The notes under the pieces were generated by a model, which saw only the letters and a program-made list of their open reading frames with translations, ran no database searches and had not been told where the DNA came from. DNA of 64,000 nucleotides. Origin: Streptomyces rapamycinicus NRRL 5491 (lineage in GTDB: Bacteria; Actinomycetota; Actinomycetes; Streptomycetales; Streptomycetaceae). The position numbers and the translations under genes are program-made. Position 1 is the stretch's first letter; every line of letters begins with the position of its first letter. This document shows, piece after piece, positions 36,522-45,538 of the stretch. The stretch spans positions 1,550,001-1,614,000 of the forward strand of contig NZ_CP085193.1 of assembly GCF_024298965.1 (NCBI RefSeq). The letters run 5' to 3'.

Positions 36522-37733
36522 TCAGCGGCGCCGGCGGGCCGTCTGCGCGTCGATCCGCTCGTCCCAGTCGATGCGGTAGCCGGTCAGCCAGTCCGAGGAG
36601 CCGTTGCCCGCCCGGTCCAGCTTGCGCGGCATGGTGACATCGCGCAGGGCGCGTGCCACGGGCCCCGGCGCCGTGCGGCGGGCCATGCCCGCGCCGGCCG
36701 CCGCGACCTTCTCGACCCGCTCCCGGCGCAGCGCCTCGTACGCGGCGAAGGCCGACTGGGGCGTGCGCAGATCGCGCAGGCATTTGGCGAGTACGACACC
36801 GTCCTCGATGGCCATCGAGGCGCCCTGTGCGGCGTTGGGCGCGCAGGCGTGCGCGGCGTCGCCGACGATGACCATGGCCTCCTCGGACCAGGTGGGGGTG
36901 GAGACGATGTCGTAGGCGGCGGTGGCCACGATGGTGTCGCCGGTGGCGCGCACCAGGTCGGCCGCGGGGGTGTTGTCCTCGGCGAAGAGCGTCAGCAGCC
37001 GCTCCCGCCACTGCTCGGAGGTGACGGCGGCGAGCTCGGCCTTGGACATCTCCTCGGCCGGGGCGTTGCAGAACCACCAGACCTCGCCGTCCGGGGCGGT
37101 GGTGCAGCCGAAGAACGCCTGCTTGCCGAAGATCATCGTGTAGGCGTCGGGGTCCGGGGGCGAGTCGGCGTCGCGGGTGTAGCCGCAGACGGTGTGCTGT
37201 CCGGTGTAGCGGGGCCGGGGCGCGGCCGCGTCGATGAGCCTGCGGACGAGCGAGTGGATGCCGTCGGCGCCGATCAGCATGTCGCCGACGGCGCGGCCGC
37301 CGTCCGCGAAGGAGCCGACGATCCGGCCGTCGGGGCTGGTGTGGGCGGCGAGCAGCCGCTTGCCGCCCTCGACGCGGACTCCGCGGCGCACCGCCTCCTC
37401 GCGCAGCACCCGGGCCAGGGTGGCGCGTTTGAGTGTCACGGAGCCGAGGCCACCGTCCTGCGATCCGGACATGGGGCGGTTGCCGAGCCGCTTGCCGGTG
37501 TTGCTGATGAAGTCGACGCGGCCGGCCGGGAAGGAGTTCTTCAGCACGGGTTCATGGGCGTCGATGGTGCGCAGTGCCTCCAGGCCGTTGGCTGCGACGA
37601 CGAGGAACGCACCGGCGTCGACGGCGTCCGTGGGGTACGTCTCGTAGACGACCGCTTCGATGCCGGCTTTCCGCAGGGCCATCGCGGTCACCGTGCCGGC
37701 GATGCCGCCACCGATGATCAGGGCTGTGGTCAT
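36522..37733 (-). CDS. FAD-dependent monooxygenase (PHBH family)
   Basis: This 403-aa flavoprotein monooxygenase has the GxGxxG motif ALIIGGGIAGTVTAMALRKA, the DG motif (LIGADGIHSLVRR) and the GD motif (VIVGDAAHACAPNAAQGASM). It resembles aromatic or polyketide hydroxylases including tetracycline-modifying types, and the substrate is unknown. The ATG at 37733 has GGAG upstream. It is the first gene of the minus-strand run 37733-31991. Confidence 0.88.
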   Translation of the reverse strand: MTTALIIGGGIAGTVTAMALRKAGIEAVVYETYPTDAVDAGAFLVVAANGLEALRTIDAHEPVLKNSFPAGRVDFISNTGKRLGNRPMSGSQDGGLGSVTLKRATLARVLREEAVRRGVRVEGGKRLLAAHTSPDGRIVGSFADGGRAVGDMLIGADGIHSLVRRLIDAAAPRPRYTGQHTVCGYTRDADSPPDPDAYTMIFGKQAFFGCTTAPDGEVWWFCNAPAEEMSKAELAAVTSEQWRERLLTLFAEDNTPAADLVRATGDTIVATAAYDIVSTPTWSEEAMVIVGDAAHACAPNAAQGASMAIEDGVVLAKCLRDLRTPQSAFAAYEALRRERVEKVAAAGAGMARRTAPGPVARALRDVTMPRKLDRAGNGSSDWLTGYRIDWDERIDAQTARRRR

Positions 37734-37873
37734 GGTGCTCCGTGACGTGGCGTGAGGTGTCGTGTCGTGGGGTTGCGACAGCACCATATGGCGGCCCGGA
37801 GCTCCCCGGGTCAAGAGCGGCACTTCAACTAACGGGCGCCGGGCGGCATTTGGGGCTGAACCCGGCAGCTAAG

Positions 37874-38740
37874 CTACTTGAGCAGCCGGGACAGCCGCCG
37901 GTCGGCGAGCGGCTTGCCGCCGGTCTGGCAGGTGGGGCAGTACTGCAGCGCGGAGTCGCGGAAGGACACCTCGCGGACGGTGTCCCCGCACACCGGGCAC
38001 GGCTGCCCGGCGCGGCCGTGCACCCGCATACCGCCGCGCTTCTCCCCCTTGAGGTCGGTGGCGGCCAGGCCGCGGGAGCGCTCGACGGCGGAGCGCAGCG
38101 TGGTGCCCATCGCCTCGTACACCCCGGCGATCTCCGCTTCGGTGAGGTCCGAGGCGAGCCGGTAGGGCGACATCCGGGCGGCGTGCAGGATCTCGTCGGA
38201 GTAGGCGTTGCCGATCCCGGCGATGACGCTCTGGTCGCGCAGCACCCCCTTGATCCGGTGGCGCACACCGCGCAGCAGCCCGGCGAACGCCTCCAGGGTG
38301 AAGGAGTCGTCCAGCGGGTCCGGGCCCAGCCGGGCGATCCCGGGGACCTCCCGCGGGTCACCGACCACGTACACCGCGAGCCCCTTGCGCGTCCCGGCCT
38401 CGGTGAGGTCGAAGCCGGAGCGCTCAGGACCGGCCAGGAGCAGCCGCAGCGCGAGCGGGCCCCTGCCGGGCCGGGGCGGGGCCTCGGGGAGCCCGTCCCG
38501 CCAGCGCAGCCAGCCCGCCTTGGCGAGGTGGACCACCAGATGGGGGCCGTCGGTTGCCAGGTCGAGGAACTTGCCGTGGCGGGACGCGGCCGTGACGGTG
38601 CGGCCCTCCAGCGCGCTCAGCGGCGGGGCGTAGGTCTTCAGGACGCTCACCGCGACGGGGAGGACGCGGGCGACCTCCCGGCCGGCGGCACGCTCGGCCA
38701 GGATCGCGCTGAGGGCCTCCACCTCGGGCAGCTCCGGCAT
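37874..38740 (-). CDS. Fpg/Nei-family DNA glycosylase (second copy)
   Basis: This 288-aa protein begins MPELPEVEALSAILAERAAG (catalytic Pro2/Glu3) and has the helix-two-turn-helix DQSVIAGIGNAYSDEILHAA. A C-terminal zinc finger has CPVC and CPTC around the beta-hairpin. It is clearly different from the copy at 8223, so the two probably differ in substrate. An 18-bp perfect inverted repeat lies upstream, between this gene and the divergent haem peroxidase. Confidence 0.92.
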   Translation of the reverse strand: MPELPEVEALSAILAERAAGREVARVLPVAVSVLKTYAPPLSALEGRTVTAASRHGKFLDLATDGPHLVVHLAKAGWLRWRDGLPEAPPRPGRGPLALRLLLAGPERSGFDLTEAGTRKGLAVYVVGDPREVPGIARLGPDPLDDSFTLEAFAGLLRGVRHRIKGVLRDQSVIAGIGNAYSDEILHAARMSPYRLASDLTEAEIAGVYEAMGTTLRSAVERSRGLAATDLKGEKRGGMRVHGRAGQPCPVCGDTVREVSFRDSALQYCPTCQTGGKPLADRRLSRLLK

Positions 38741-38774
38741 GCCACCAGTGTGCCGCAGGCCGGAGCGGAACCAC

Positions 38775-38822
38775 CCGGAGCGGTGCACCGGGTGACCGAT
38801 TCCCCCCGGTGCACCGCTCCGG
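38775..38822. promoter_or_regulatory. 18-bp perfect inverted repeat in a divergent promoter region
   Basis: Bases 38775-38792 are the exact reverse complement of 38805-38822, with 12 bases between. Each arm contains the palindrome CGGTGCACCG. The element is 35 bases upstream of the glycosylase start and 79 bases upstream of the catalase-like/peroxidase start. Because both genes point away from it, it is more likely an operator than a terminator. Confidence 0.7.
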
Positions 38823-38900
38823 GCTGCGGCCCCGCACACCCTCACTTAGCGTCTCATTTGTTCCTTATCGTCCCTGCCTGCCCCGTACGGAGCGTTCCCC

Positions 38901-41696
38901 ATGGTCGACACCGGACAGCAGTCCGTACGCAGCGAGGCGGCACGCGGCGGTGAGGTACGCCTGGGCGAGGCGGCGCGCGTGGACGAGACTGCGCGCCTGG
39001 GCGGGACGGCACGGCACGAGGTGGCGGGCGAGGCCGGAGACGCGGCGTACGAGGGCTATGAGGCATACGAGGGCGGCAGCCCCGAGGCCGAGTGGCTGCG
39101 CTTCCAGAAGCTGACACACGAGCTGATGCGGATGCGGCGGTACTCCGACGGCACGGACGGCTCGGGCGCCCCGCGGCCGCCGCTCGCCTTCCGCGGCGAG
39201 GCCGCGCTGGGCGTGGAGAACGCCCGGCTGCGGTTCCGTGACGACCTTCCACCGGAGCTGTGCGTGGGGTACGCCCGGCCGGGCGCCGAGTACCCGGCCG
39301 TGGTGCGGCTGGCCAGCGCGAGCGGCTCCGAGGGGTACGGCGCCACGCCCGATCTGCGCCGGCTGGCGGTGCGGGTCCAGGCCGGTCCGGAGGAGACCCA
39401 CGATCTGCTGGCCACCAGCTTCCCGGTGTCCCACGCCGCCGACGCGCATGAGTTCGTCGCCTTCGCCAAGGCCACGGCGGGCGCCGGGAGCACCGTGGAG
39501 AAGGCGTTCGGGCTCTTCGTCCGGCTGCCGCTGGCCGTCGGCTGGGCCACCGCCGACCGGATGCGCCGCAATATGCGGATCGCCACCCGCCACACGGTGG
39601 GTTCGCTGGCCCGCGAGACCTTCTGGAGCCGGGGCGCGATCCTGTGGGGCCCGGCCGGTCCGGTGCGCTACCAGCTGCGTCCGGCGCCCGGCGGCACCCC
39701 CGCGCCCCCGCCCGACGGCGGCGACCCCGAATATCTCCACCGAGAGCTGGCGATGCGGCTGTCCACCGGCGACATCGCCTTCGAGCTGTGCGTACAGCGC
39801 TATCTGGACGACCGCCGGACCCCCGTCGAGGACGGTTCGGTGGAGTGGCGGGAGAGCGACGCGCCGGTCGTCCCGGTCGCGGTGCTCACCGTGCCGTGCC
39901 AGGACCTGGACAGCGCCCGGGCCCGGTCGGCGGCCCGCCGGGTCGAACAGCTGGCGTTCAACCCCTGGCACACCACCGAGGAGTTCCGTCCGCTCGGCAA
40001 CCTCAACCGGGCCCGCAAGGCCGCGTACGAGGCCGCCGCGGCGCACCGGCTCGGCGTGCGCGCCCCCGCCGCCGAGCGGCGTCCCACCGCGCTGCTGCCC
40101 GTCCCGGTGCGCGCCGCCTTCGACCTGCCGGTGCGGGCGGCCTTCGGCCTGGTCGACCGCTGTGTGCCCTGGCATCGGCTGCCGGCGCCGCTGGGGCTGC
40201 TCAACCCGGCCGCGCTGGGCCGGACACTGCGCCGGTTCGGCCTCGTCGAGAGGGACGACGCACCCGGGGCGCCGCAACGCCCCGCCGCGGCCGGGGAGAG
40301 ACCGACGGTGGCGCGCTCGTACGACGGCCCGACGGGCGATCCCGGCGTGGCGCGGAGGGACGTGGCCGGGGCCGCCTCCGGCCGTGGTCCCGCGCCGTTC
40401 CACCGGCCCGATCTGATCCATGTGCCGCACCCCGCCACGGTCGCCGGAGAGCTGCTGCACCGGGACCGCTTCCGGCCCGCCACCTCACTCAATGTCCTGT
40501 CCGCCGCCTGGCTCCACTTCCAGTCCCCCGACTGGGTGGACGGCGCCTGCCACCGGTGGGACGGCTCGCGGACGTACGGCGGCGGGCCGCGCCTGGAGGA
40601 CGGCCATCTGCCGCTGGGCCCGGGCGGGGTGCCGCCGATCGGTGCGCCCGGCGGCTGGTGGCTGGGGCTCGGCGCCATGCACACGCTCTTCGCCCGTGAG
40701 CATGACGCGGTCCGCGAGGCGCTGCGCCGTACCCACCCCTCGATGAGCGGGGAGTCGGCGCACCACACGGCCCGGCTGGTGGTCTCCGCGCTGATCACCA
40801 AGATCCATACGGTGGAGTGGATCCCGGCGATCCTCGCCACCGGGATGAGCGACATCGGCTCGAAGACCAACTGGCAGGGACCGCCCGCCCATTGGCTGTC
40901 CCGGCTCGGCCTGTGGCTGTTCGAGGCGAGCGCGTCGGCGGGTCTACCCCGTGGCGTACCGGACCGCCCCGAGATGCCGTTCGCGCTCGCCGAGGAGTTC
41001 CTGGCGGTCTACCGGACGCATCCGCTGCTCCCGGACGACGTCGAGCTGTGCGACCACCGCCTCGGGCGGCGGACCCGGGCGCTCGGGTTCGACGAGGTGC
41101 GGGGCCCGGCGGCCGAGGCGGTGCTGCGCAAGACGGGGCTCGCCGACACCCTGTACTCCTTCGGCATCGCCCATCCGGGCGCGATCACCCTCAACAACTA
41201 CCCGTACGCACTGCGGCGCTTCGAGCGGGACGGCGAGCTCGTCGATCTGCCGGTGGTGGACCTGACGCGGGCCCGGCGGCGGGGCGTGCCCCGGTACAAC
41301 GACTTCCGGGCCCGGCTGGGCACCCCCCGGATCCGCTCCTTCGAGGAGGTGTCCCCCGATCCGGACACGGTCGCGCGGCTCGAAGCGGTCTATGGCTCGG
41401 TCAGTCAGATCGACACCACGGTGGGGCTGTACGCGGAGAACGAACCCGAGAGGTCCGGCTTCAGCGAGACGGCGTTCCGTGTGCTGCTGCTCATGGCCAC
41501 CCGGCGGATCCAGAACGACCGCCTCCTGACCGTGGACTTCCGGCCCGAGGTGTATACGCGGCTGGGGCTGGACTGGGTGGCGAAGTCCAGCATGACCTCG
41601 GTGATCCTGCGGCACTGCCCGGAGCTGGCCGGGGTGCTGCCGCGCGGGGCGGGTCCGTTCGCGCCCTGGCGGCCGGTGGCGCCGTCCCTGCCCTGA
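38901..41696 (+). CDS. Fusion of a catalase-like haem domain and an animal-peroxidase/alpha-dioxygenase-like domain
   Basis: This 931-aa protein has two parts. Residues about 60-390 resemble catalase-related haem proteins: EYPAVVRLASASG, DLLATSFPVSHAADAHEFVA, and a C-terminal AFNPWHTTEEFRPLGNLNRA followed by RKAAY, where the R-x-x-x-Y pattern gives a possible haem Tyr ligand. Residues about 500-900 resemble haem fatty-acid dioxygenases/peroxidases: SLNVLSAAWLHFQSPDWVDG, GAMHTLFAREHDAVREAL, and EEFLAVYRTHPLLPDD with the likely proximal His707. The position of the distal His in alpha-dioxygenases (FxxHDW) is Pro543 (FQSPDW). No signal peptide. An oxylipin-forming or peroxide-related role is possible but unproven. 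Confidence 0.78.
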   Translation: MVDTGQQSVRSEAARGGEVRLGEAARVDETARLGGTARHEVAGEAGDAAYEGYEAYEGGSPEAEWLRFQKLTHELMRMRRYSDGTDGSGAPRPPLAFRGEAALGVENARLRFRDDLPPELCVGYARPGAEYPAVVRLASASGSEGYGATPDLRRLAVRVQAGPEETHDLLATSFPVSHAADAHEFVAFAKATAGAGSTVEKAFGLFVRLPLAVGWATADRMRRNMRIATRHTVGSLARETFWSRGAILWGPAGPVRYQLRPAPGGTPAPPPDGGDPEYLHRELAMRLSTGDIAFELCVQRYLDDRRTPVEDGSVEWRESDAPVVPVAVLTVPCQDLDSARARSAARRVEQLAFNPWHTTEEFRPLGNLNRARKAAYEAAAAHRLGVRAPAAERRPTALLPVPVRAAFDLPVRAAFGLVDRCVPWHRLPAPLGLLNPAALGRTLRRFGLVERDDAPGAPQRPAAAGERPTVARSYDGPTGDPGVARRDVAGAASGRGPAPFHRPDLIHVPHPATVAGELLHRDRFRPATSLNVLSAAWLHFQSPDWVDGACHRWDGSRTYGGGPRLEDGHLPLGPGGVPPIGAPGGWWLGLGAMHTLFAREHDAVREALRRTHPSMSGESAHHTARLVVSALITKIHTVEWIPAILATGMSDIGSKTNWQGPPAHWLSRLGLWLFEASASAGLPRGVPDRPEMPFALAEEFLAVYRTHPLLPDDVELCDHRLGRRTRALGFDEVRGPAAEAVLRKTGLADTLYSFGIAHPGAITLNNYPYALRRFERDGELVDLPVVDLTRARRRGVPRYNDFRARLGTPRIRSFEEVSPDPDTVARLEAVYGSVSQIDTTVGLYAENEPERSGFSETAFRVLLLMATRRIQNDRLLTVDFRPEVYTRLGLDWVAKSSMTSVILRHCPELAGVLPRGAGPFAPWRPVAPSLP

Positions 41697-41802
41697 CCGC
41701 CGCACCCGGGCTCTTGGCGCGGACCGCACCCGACTGGACCGGTTTACCGACGCGCTATCGTGTGGCGGTCCACAGGGGACGGACACGGCGGGGAGCGGTG
41801 GC

Positions 41803-42584
41803 ATGGGCAGCGAGGCCGGGACGGAGCCGCCGCGGCGCGTCACCATCCGGGATGTGGCGGCACGGGCCGGGGTGTCCAAGGGCGCGGTCTCGCTGACCTT
41901 CAACGACCGGCCCGGGGTCTCCCGCGCCACCCGGGACCGCATCTTCGCCGCCGCCCGGGAACTCGGCTGGTCCCCCCATCTCTCCGCCCGGTCGCTGTCC
42001 AGCTCCCGCGTGGACACGGTCGGTCTGGCCATCGCCCGCCCGGCCCGGACACTGGGCCTCGAGCCGTGGTCCATGGAGTTCGTCTCGGGCATCGAGAGCG
42101 TGCTGGTCGAGCGGTCCTGCTCGCTGCTGCTGCGGCTGGTCCGGGATGTGCGCGAGGAGATCGCGGTCCAGGAGGCGTGGTGGCGGGGGCGGCAGATCGG
42201 CGGGTCCATCCTGGCCGATCTGCGGGACGGCGACCACGCGGTGCGCTATCTGGTGGCGCTGGGCCACCGCCGGATCGCCCGGGTGGGCGGCGCCCCCGGG
42301 CTCGGGCACACCACGATCCGCAAGGCCGCGTTCGAGGCCGCCATACGGGAGGCGGGGCCGGGCGGGGGCCGCACGGTGGCCACGGACTTCTCGGGCGAGG
42401 AGGGGGCGCGGGCCACCCGCGCCCTGCTGGCCTCGGCGGACCGGCCCACTTCGGCTACGGGGCCCAGGTGGCGCACCGCCTCTTCGAGGTCCTGGACCAG
42501 GCGGCCCCCCGCGCCCATCAGGCCCCCACCCCGGCGCTCACTCCGCGGGGCAGCACGGCCCCGCCGCGTCGGCGCGAGCCGTGA
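41803..42584 (+). pseudogene. LacI-family regulator with internal deletions and frameshift
   Basis: The N-terminal HTH is intact (TIRDVAARAGVSKGAVSLTF) and is followed by the hinge (LSARSLSSSRVDTVGLAIAR). After GGSILADLRDGD about 40 residues of the effector domain are missing, as the frame jumps to HAVRYLVALGHRRIARVGG. Near 42440, after LLASADRPT, more sequence is lost and the frame shifts. The normal end (FGYGAQVAHRLFEVLDQAAP ... LTPRGSTAP) is read in another frame to 42584. It therefore cannot make a normal effector domain, although a DNA-binding fragment could still be produced. It lies next to the PKS cluster edge. Confidence 0.75.
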
Positions 42585-42600
42585 CGCCCGTTGGCCACGG

Positions 42601-42652
42601 CCCGAACCACGACCCGTGAACGACGGCCCGAACCACGACCCGTGAACGACGG
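42601..42652. repeat. Exact 26-bp tandem duplication, followed by a 10-bp palindrome
   Basis: The same 26 bases occur at 42601-42626 and 42627-42652, between the LacI pseudogene and the ccr gene. A perfect palindrome GAACCGGTTC follows at 42671-42680 and overlaps the ccr stop. The stretch codes for nothing credible and marks the left boundary of the PKS cluster. Confidence 0.85.
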
Positions 42653-42678
42653 CCTGTGCACCGACCCGGTGAACCGGT

Positions 42679-44019
42679 TCAGTCCTGCCGAAAGCGGTTG
42701 ATGGCCGGGAGATGGCGCTCGCGCAGCTCCGGGTCGCGTACCCCCAGCCCCGCCTCCGGGGCCAGGCACAGCACGCCGACCTTCCCGGAGTGGCGGTTGC
42801 GGTGGACGTCCTGGGTGGCCGTGCCGACCGCCTCGAGCGGATAGACCCTGGAGAGCGTGGGGTGCACCATCCCCTTCTCGATCAGCCGGTTGGCCGCCCA
42901 TGCCTCCCGGTAGTTGGCGAAGTGGGTGCCGATGATGCGCTTGAGCGCCATCCACAGATAGCGGTTGTCGTACTCATGGCGGTAGCCGGACGTCGAGGCG
43001 CAGGTGACGATCGTTCCGCCGCGCCGCGCCACGTACACACTGGCGCCGAAGGTCTCCCGGCCGGGGTGCTCGACGACGATGTCCGGGTCGTCGCCGCCGG
43101 TGAGTTCGCGGATCCGGGACCCGAAGCGCTTCCACTCCTTGGGGTCGGGCGTGGTCGCGTCCTTCCAGAAGCGATAGCCCTCCTCGGCCCGGTCGATGAC
43201 CAGCTCGGCCCCCATGGAGCGGACGAGTTCGGCCTTGCGCCGTCCGGAGACCACGCACACCGGGATCGCCCCGCCGTTGACGGCCAGCTGGGTCGCGTAC
43301 GAGCCGAGGCCACCGGCCGCGCCCCAGATGAGGGTCACATCGCCCTGCTTCATCTGGGCGCCGTTGCGGGAGACGAGCTGCCGGTACGCGGTGGAGTTGA
43401 CCAGGCCGGAGGACGCGGCCTCCTCCCAGGTCAGGTGGGCGGGCATCGGCATCAGCTGGTTGGCCTTGACCAGCGAGAGCTCGGCGAGCCCGCCGTAGTT
43501 GGTCTCGAAGCCCCAGATGCGCTGCTCGGGGTCGAGCATGGAGTCGTCATGGCCGTCCGGTGAGCGCAGTTCGATGGACAGGCAGTGGGCCACCACCCGG
43601 TCGCCCGGCTTCCAGTGGCGCACCCCGGGTCCGGTGCGCAGCACCACACCGGCCAGGTCGGAGCCGAGCACGTGGTAGGGCTGGTCGTGGCGGGCCGCTC
43701 CGGGGTCGTCGGTGCGTGCGTAGCGCTCCAGGAAGCCGAAGGTCGGCAGCGGCTCGAAGATGGCGCTCCAGACGGTGTTGTAGTTGATCGCGCTGGCCAT
43801 GACCGCGATCACCGCCTCGCCCGGGCCCGGTTCGGGTGTGGGCACTTCGCGGATGTGGAGCGACTTCTGGGGGTCCTTGTCCTTGGTGGCCATGCCCTCG
43901 AACATCTCGGATTCCTCTTTGAGGATCACCGCGCCCCGATAGGACTCGGGAAGGTCCAAGGCGGCGAAGTCCGCGGCCACCGCGTTTTCTGCCAGCACGG
44001 CGCTGATGATGTCCTGCAT
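42679..44019 (-). CDS. ccr: Crotonyl-CoA carboxylase/reductase
   Basis: This 446-aa medium-chain reductase family enzyme converts crotonyl-CoA, CO2 and NADPH to ethylmalonyl-CoA (or longer enoyl-CoAs to alkylmalonyl-CoAs), a PKS extender unit. The CO2-pocket residues known from this family are visible: Asn81 in SAINYNTVW, Phe171-Glu172 in RIWGFETNYGG, and the His in IIGTHFANYREAW. The NADPH site shows LIWGAAGGLGSYATQLAVNG. GGAGG lies 7 bases before the ATG. It is the leftmost gene of the PKS cluster and suggests that at least one module (outside the window) uses an ethyl or longer extender. Confidence 0.93.
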   Translation of the reverse strand: MQDIISAVLAENAVAADFAALDLPESYRGAVILKEESEMFEGMATKDKDPQKSLHIREVPTPEPGPGEAVIAVMASAINYNTVWSAIFEPLPTFGFLERYARTDDPGAARHDQPYHVLGSDLAGVVLRTGPGVRHWKPGDRVVAHCLSIELRSPDGHDDSMLDPEQRIWGFETNYGGLAELSLVKANQLMPMPAHLTWEEAASSGLVNSTAYRQLVSRNGAQMKQGDVTLIWGAAGGLGSYATQLAVNGGAIPVCVVSGRRKAELVRSMGAELVIDRAEEGYRFWKDATTPDPKEWKRFGSRIRELTGGDDPDIVVEHPGRETFGASVYVARRGGTIVTCASTSGYRHEYDNRYLWMALKRIIGTHFANYREAWAANRLIEKGMVHPTLSRVYPLEAVGTATQDVHRNRHSGKVGVLCLAPEAGLGVRDPELRERHLPAINRFRQD

Positions 44020-44092
44020 GACATGTCCTCCGATGTACCGCTCCGGGCACTCTGTGTCCCGGAGGCTATGGCAGCGGCCACGATCCGAATAA

Positions 44093-44134
44093 CCCCTAGC
44101 TCCGCCCGGGTCGGCCCCCCTAGGTGCCCCCCTA
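44093..44134. promoter_or_regulatory. Three CCCCTA direct repeats upstream of ccr
   Basis: CCCCTA occurs at 44093-44098, 44117-44122 and 44129-44134, 24 and 12 bases apart, upstream of ccr and reaching into the stop codon of the 2,3-dehydratase gene. The same hexamer recurs three times before the deoxysugar operon (47523-47557), so it may be a shared activator site. Confidence 0.4.
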
Positions 44135-45538
44135 TACGGCCAGGGAGTGCAGACAGGCGATGAGCGTGCGGGCCTCGATGTTGACGTAATGGCTGTGGCG
44201 GATCAGGTCGAGCAGCTGGCGCACGGCCATCCAGCGGTAGTGCGGCGGCTCCTCGGGGACGGCGCTCATCTCCGTCTCCACGACCAGATAGCGGTTGAAG
44301 GCGTGGAAGAAGCGGCCGCCCTCCTCGGAGAGCACGGTGTCGAACCGCACCCGCTCGGCCGGTGCCTCCACCACCTCCTTGAGGAACGGCGGCGTGGCAC
44401 CCTCGGGCAGGTGGGTGTAGTTGCGCGGGGTGCACTGCACGGTGGGGGCCAGCTCCACCACGTCCGTGTAGCCGGGTTCGGCGCGGGCCTGGACCAGCAC
44501 ATGCGGCACCTTGTCGGCGTGGGCCAGCAGAAAGGCCGCCACGCCCGGTCCATGGGGCTCGATCATGGGCTGGGTCCAGCCGCCGACCTCACGGCCGCCC
44601 GCCGTCACGTCCACGGCCATCACGCTGAAGAAGCGTCCGCTCTCATGGGAGATGCGGTGGGCGTTGCGGTGCCAGCCGGTGGCCTCCCGCAGCGGTATCC
44701 GCTCGGTGGACACCTCGCGCTCGGTGCGCAGTCCGGTGATCCAGCTGAGGATGTCGGCGTCGCGGTGGAGCGTGTGCCGCCGCTGCCGCTCCGGCTCCGC
44801 CGTCCCGGGTGATCCGGCGGCCGGGAAGGTCTCCCCGGGGTCCAGCGGGGAGTGCGGCAGGCAGGCCAGGACGCTGCGCGCGTCCATGTTCACCAGGTCC
44901 TCCACGGCCAGCAGATGGTGCAGCTGGCCCAGCGTCAGCCAGCGGAACCCGTCGCGCACCTCGACGTCCGTCTCCGGCGCCACCTCGACCAGTATGTTGC
45001 GGTTGCGCTTGCGGAAGAACCAGCTGCCCTGCTCCGACTGGCGGACGTCGGCGAGCACCCGGTGCCGTTCCGTCCGCTGGAAGTACTCCAGATACGGCAC
45101 CGCCCGGCCCTTGTGCACCCGGGTGTAGTTGCTGCGGGTGGCCTGGACGGTGGGCGACAGCTGGAGCCCGCCGTGATTGCCCGGCTCCATCTTGGCCTGC
45201 ATCAGGAAGTGCGGTACGCCGTCGAAGTCCTTGACCAGGATGCCCAGGATGCCGATCTCCGGCTGGTGGAGGATCGGCTGGCGCCACTCCTCCACGGGCG
45301 CCCCCGGCATCCGCACCCGGATGCCCTCGACGGTGAAGAACCGGCCGGTCTCATGGACGAGGTTGTGGGTGTCCGGCGCGAAGTCCCAGCCGCGCATAGC
45401 CTCGAACGGGATGATCTCGATCCGGGACTCGTCGGCGTCGACGCGCTCGCGGAACCAGCGCTGGAAGTCGGCGAGCAGGGTCACCGAGCTGTCGACGGTG
45501 GCGGCGGAGCGGACCAGCCGCTGCTGGAGCGTGCTCAC
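44132..45538 (-). CDS. NDP-4-keto-6-deoxyhexose 2,3-dehydratase
   Basis: This 468-aa enzyme starts C-2 deoxygenation of a nucleotide sugar by removing water across C2-C3 (TylCVI/OleV/EvaA family). Its two internally related halves are each built as W-x-P...HFLMQAKMEPGNHGGLQLSP / HVLVQARAEPGYTDVVELAP followed by TVQATRSNYT / TVQCTPRNYT, the duplicated Nudix-like arrangement of this family. The GTG start overlaps the stop of the aldo-keto reductase (GTGA). The product would be the 3,4-diketo sugar taken by that reductase. The donor-forming genes (rmlA and rmlB types) are not in the window. Confidence 0.92.
   Translation of the reverse strand: MSTLQQRLVRSAATVDSSVTLLADFQRWFRERVDADESRIEIIPFEAMRGWDFAPDTHNLVHETGRFFTVEGIRVRMPGAPVEEWRQPILHQPEIGILGILVKDFDGVPHFLMQAKMEPGNHGGLQLSPTVQATRSNYTRVHKGRAVPYLEYFQRTERHRVLADVRQSEQGSWFFRKRNRNILVEVAPETDVEVRDGFRWLTLGQLHHLLAVEDLVNMDARSVLACLPHSPLDPGETFPAAGSPGTAEPERQRRHTLHRDADILSWITGLRTEREVSTERIPLREATGWHRNAHRISHESGRFFSVMAVDVTAGGREVGGWTQPMIEPHGPGVAAFLLAHADKVPHVLVQARAEPGYTDVVELAPTVQCTPRNYTHLPEGATPPFLKEVVEAPAERVRFDTVLSEEGGRFFHAFNRYLVVETEMSAVPEEPPHYRWMAVRQLLDLIRHSHYVNIEARTLIACLHSLAV

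Noticed and set aside
38775..38822. Transcription terminator
   Set aside because: Both flanking genes are transcribed away from it, so no gene ends here. An operator or other DNA/RNA element is more likely.
42679..44019. Primary-metabolism (ethylmalonyl-CoA pathway) role for ccr
   Set aside because: No other genes of that pathway are nearby, and it lies at the edge of a PKS cluster on the same strand. A supply role for the PKS is simpler, though dual use cannot be excluded.
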